From Endocalyx cinctus (Eukaryota; Ascomycota; Sordariomycetes; Amphisphaeriales; Apiosporaceae): 64,000 nucleotides of DNA. The notes below the pieces were generated by a model. That model was not told the DNA's origin, did not search any database, and saw only the letters and a list, made by a program, of their open reading frames with translations. The stretch is from positions 3,374,441 to 3,438,440 of the forward strand of contig BCKC01000001.1 of NCBI GenBank assembly GCA_001600455.1, in the 5' to 3' direction. This document shows, piece after piece, positions 62,166 through 64,000 of this stretch; the first letter of the stretch is position 1; every line of letters begins with the position of its first letter. The translations under genes were made by a program, and so were the position numbers.

Positions 62166-63354
62166 TCGTTCTGCTCCGGAGCAAATAAAAGTGGTTAAGT
62201 TTCGGAACGGAGGGGCTGGAAATGGATGTATATGGATACCTACTTTGTAAGTCTATACGTATGGAGAGTTTGATTTCCGCGTAGCCGTACCGAATATCTT
62301 ATTAAGTAATAAAACAAAATAAAACACGTAAACTATTTATTATTAACATACGCATAGTAGTAAACTTGTCCTTGTATCGGAGTAGGTTGTATACTATAAT
62401 AGAACTACCCGCATAGCCACATAAGACTACTTAAGTACTTACTATAGGACGACAGTCCGTGTAACCCACGACCTGTGACGGGAAGGGCGGTTCTGCAGTT
62501 CGCGCGTTCTATTAACATACATGCCTTTTCTTATTCTTTTTTTTTTTTTTTTTTCTTGAGTTACAAAGGATGACGACAACTTTTCACTCTAAACCATCCA
62601 AGAGAAGAAGGAGATGGAGAGACTTGTCTATGTGTCCCCAGATATCTAACGGCCGGAAAACAGATATCGTATTTGATGTTTTTTTTTAAGGGGGATAAAT
62701 ATTTATCATTCTAGATTAACTACGGTATCTATACTAGGTAAAACACTACATATTCTTCAAAAGAATTCTTTCCACATTAGATACCTCCTTCCGCTTCTCC
62801 TTATTCATAAAAGGGTATATATATCATATATATATATATATACTAAATACTAGTTATCTTCATGATGCCGGTTCATTGATCGTCGGCTACCCGGTCAGCG
62901 AGTTGCCGAGTAAAGAAGATAGTATAGTTTACGTGCATATACGCATACATCTAGTATACATGAGTATCCAAACATATTGAGTATATAAATAAATATATAC
63001 ACCGACTATACATAAATGTTTATATTATACATATTTTGAATATCCATCCTTCGGTAGATTTCGATCCATTCCAATCTAGCGGGCTCGCCTTCCTGTTTCT
63101 CTTTACTGGCCTCTTCTTTTTCAGCTGGTCCAACCCTCACACACACTCTCTCTCTGCTACCACTGTCCCAACCTATTTTTTTTTTCTCTCTGGCGTCTTT
63201 TCCTATGTACCAGCCAATATTTTTATGGTAAAGACGAGAACAGTTCACCCTAAATACCCGTCTCAAAGCGAGGGAACCCTAAAGGAATCCGGTTGCCTAG
63301 ATTTGAATCCCCGTGCCGTACACGCCTGCGATGCGAGATACATATACGTACCTA

Positions 63355-63376
63355 ATATATATATATATATATATAT
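63355..63376. repeat. TA microsatellite
   Basis: Perfect alternating TA, followed within ten bases by the palindromic TACCTAGGTAGGTA (63382-63395). Confidence 0.9.
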
Positions 63377-63965
63377 ACCTCTACCTAGGTAGGTATATAT
63401 GCGTGTACATGTGCGGCCTACGGGCAAGTGTTCGGACATCAACCGTGGCATGATAAGATATGGTCAGACCGCTACTGTTCACGTCTAGTATACTTGTTTT
63501 TTTTTTTTCTCTCTCCCCCTCTCTAGGCACCTCTTCCCTTACTCTTTCTACTCGAATTGATTTGCTTTTCACGCACACAGTGTGCTCTTCCACCCAAGTT
63601 ACCTGTTCCCTTCTCACGTCGACTTTTGTAACCTTGAAAAAAAAGGGACCTGTAACATGATATTTTATCTCGGCGCTAAGTCTATTCTGTGCGTGATCAC
63701 AGTAAAAAGTACATAAAGTACACATCAAAAAGTACGCACGTACATGAAAGGATCGGTGCTACTGCAGAGTGATAAAACCTCCCACATACGCACGCACGCC
63801 CGCGCACACCCCACAGTGGCCTTGACAGTACGCTATTTATCCACCGCACTACCGTTATGGGAACGGGTTCGAACGAAATCTGTTTTGATATATCGGAACG
63901 AGAGCATCTATATTATGCACGTGGTGATTTGCCTTATTCTGATATCTCTTGGCTATTCTAGCTCG

Positions 63966-63966
<1 letters not shown>

Positions 63967-63996
<30 letters not shown>
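63967..63996. repeat. T30 homopolymer at the window end
   Basis: Thirty T four bases before the window edge, the longest homopolymer in the window. Its exact length is likely to be uncertain in any assembly. Confidence 0.9.

Positions 63997-64000
<4 letters not shown>

Larger units (their letters stand above)
59186..64000. other. Gene-poor right end of the window
   Basis: It begins with the 3' UTR of the UBL gene. Apart from the doubtful frame at 60132-60446 I see no gene. Simple repeats are dense: TCTTCTATTT units and CT runs at 60061-60111, CT at 62141-62165, TA at 63355-63376, and a T30 run at 63967-63996. Short open frames are largely homopolymer translations. Confidence 0.5.

Overview
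The window is nuclear DNA of a filamentous ascomycete (Pezizomycotina, most likely a sordariomycete). The evidence is short GT-AG introns of about 53-166 bases with CTAAC-like branch sites, a filamentous-type homeobox factor, a Zn2Cys6 regulator, and orthologues of conserved fungal housekeeping genes. I cannot name the species.

Layout. Bases 2-942 hold the 3' end of a conserved cysteine-containing fungal protein. From 943 to 26026 the window is almost gene-free, apart from one four-exon homeobox gene on the minus strand (11004-13322). A gene-rich part begins at 26 kb: PGA2 (-), a three-exon MHF1/CENP-S gene (+), a 4.6 kb gap, a transcription factor with two Zn2Cys6 clusters (+), NOB1 (+), NOP10 (-), PAC4/POC4 (-), a carnosine N-methyltransferase-like gene (+), an SDR ending in AKL (-), TFIIIC subunit 5/TFC1 (-), a PP2A B56 subunit/RTS1 (+), PSD1 (-), SEC14 (+) and a HERP/Usa1-like UBL membrane protein (+). 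The last 4.8 kb (59186-64000) is gene-poor and rich in simple repeats.

How the genes work together. Most are independent housekeeping genes. Three neighbour relations stand out: PSD1 and SEC14 are divergent and both belong to phospholipid metabolism and transport; NOB1 and NOP10 are convergent and both serve ribosome biogenesis; PGA2 and MHF1 are head to head over about 550 bases. I found no secondary-metabolite cluster, CRISPR array, intact transposon, tRNA or rRNA. I also found no clearly new biological system. The most checkable oddities are the twin-zinc-cluster factor, the AKL-tailed SDR, a natural ten-histidine run in the UBL protein, several very small exons, abrupt GC steps inside two genes, and the isolation of the homeobox gene in about 25 kb of otherwise empty DNA.

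All exon joins were worked out by hand from splice signals and reading frame. Every spliced model listed keeps one open frame from start to stop, but none has been checked against transcripts.
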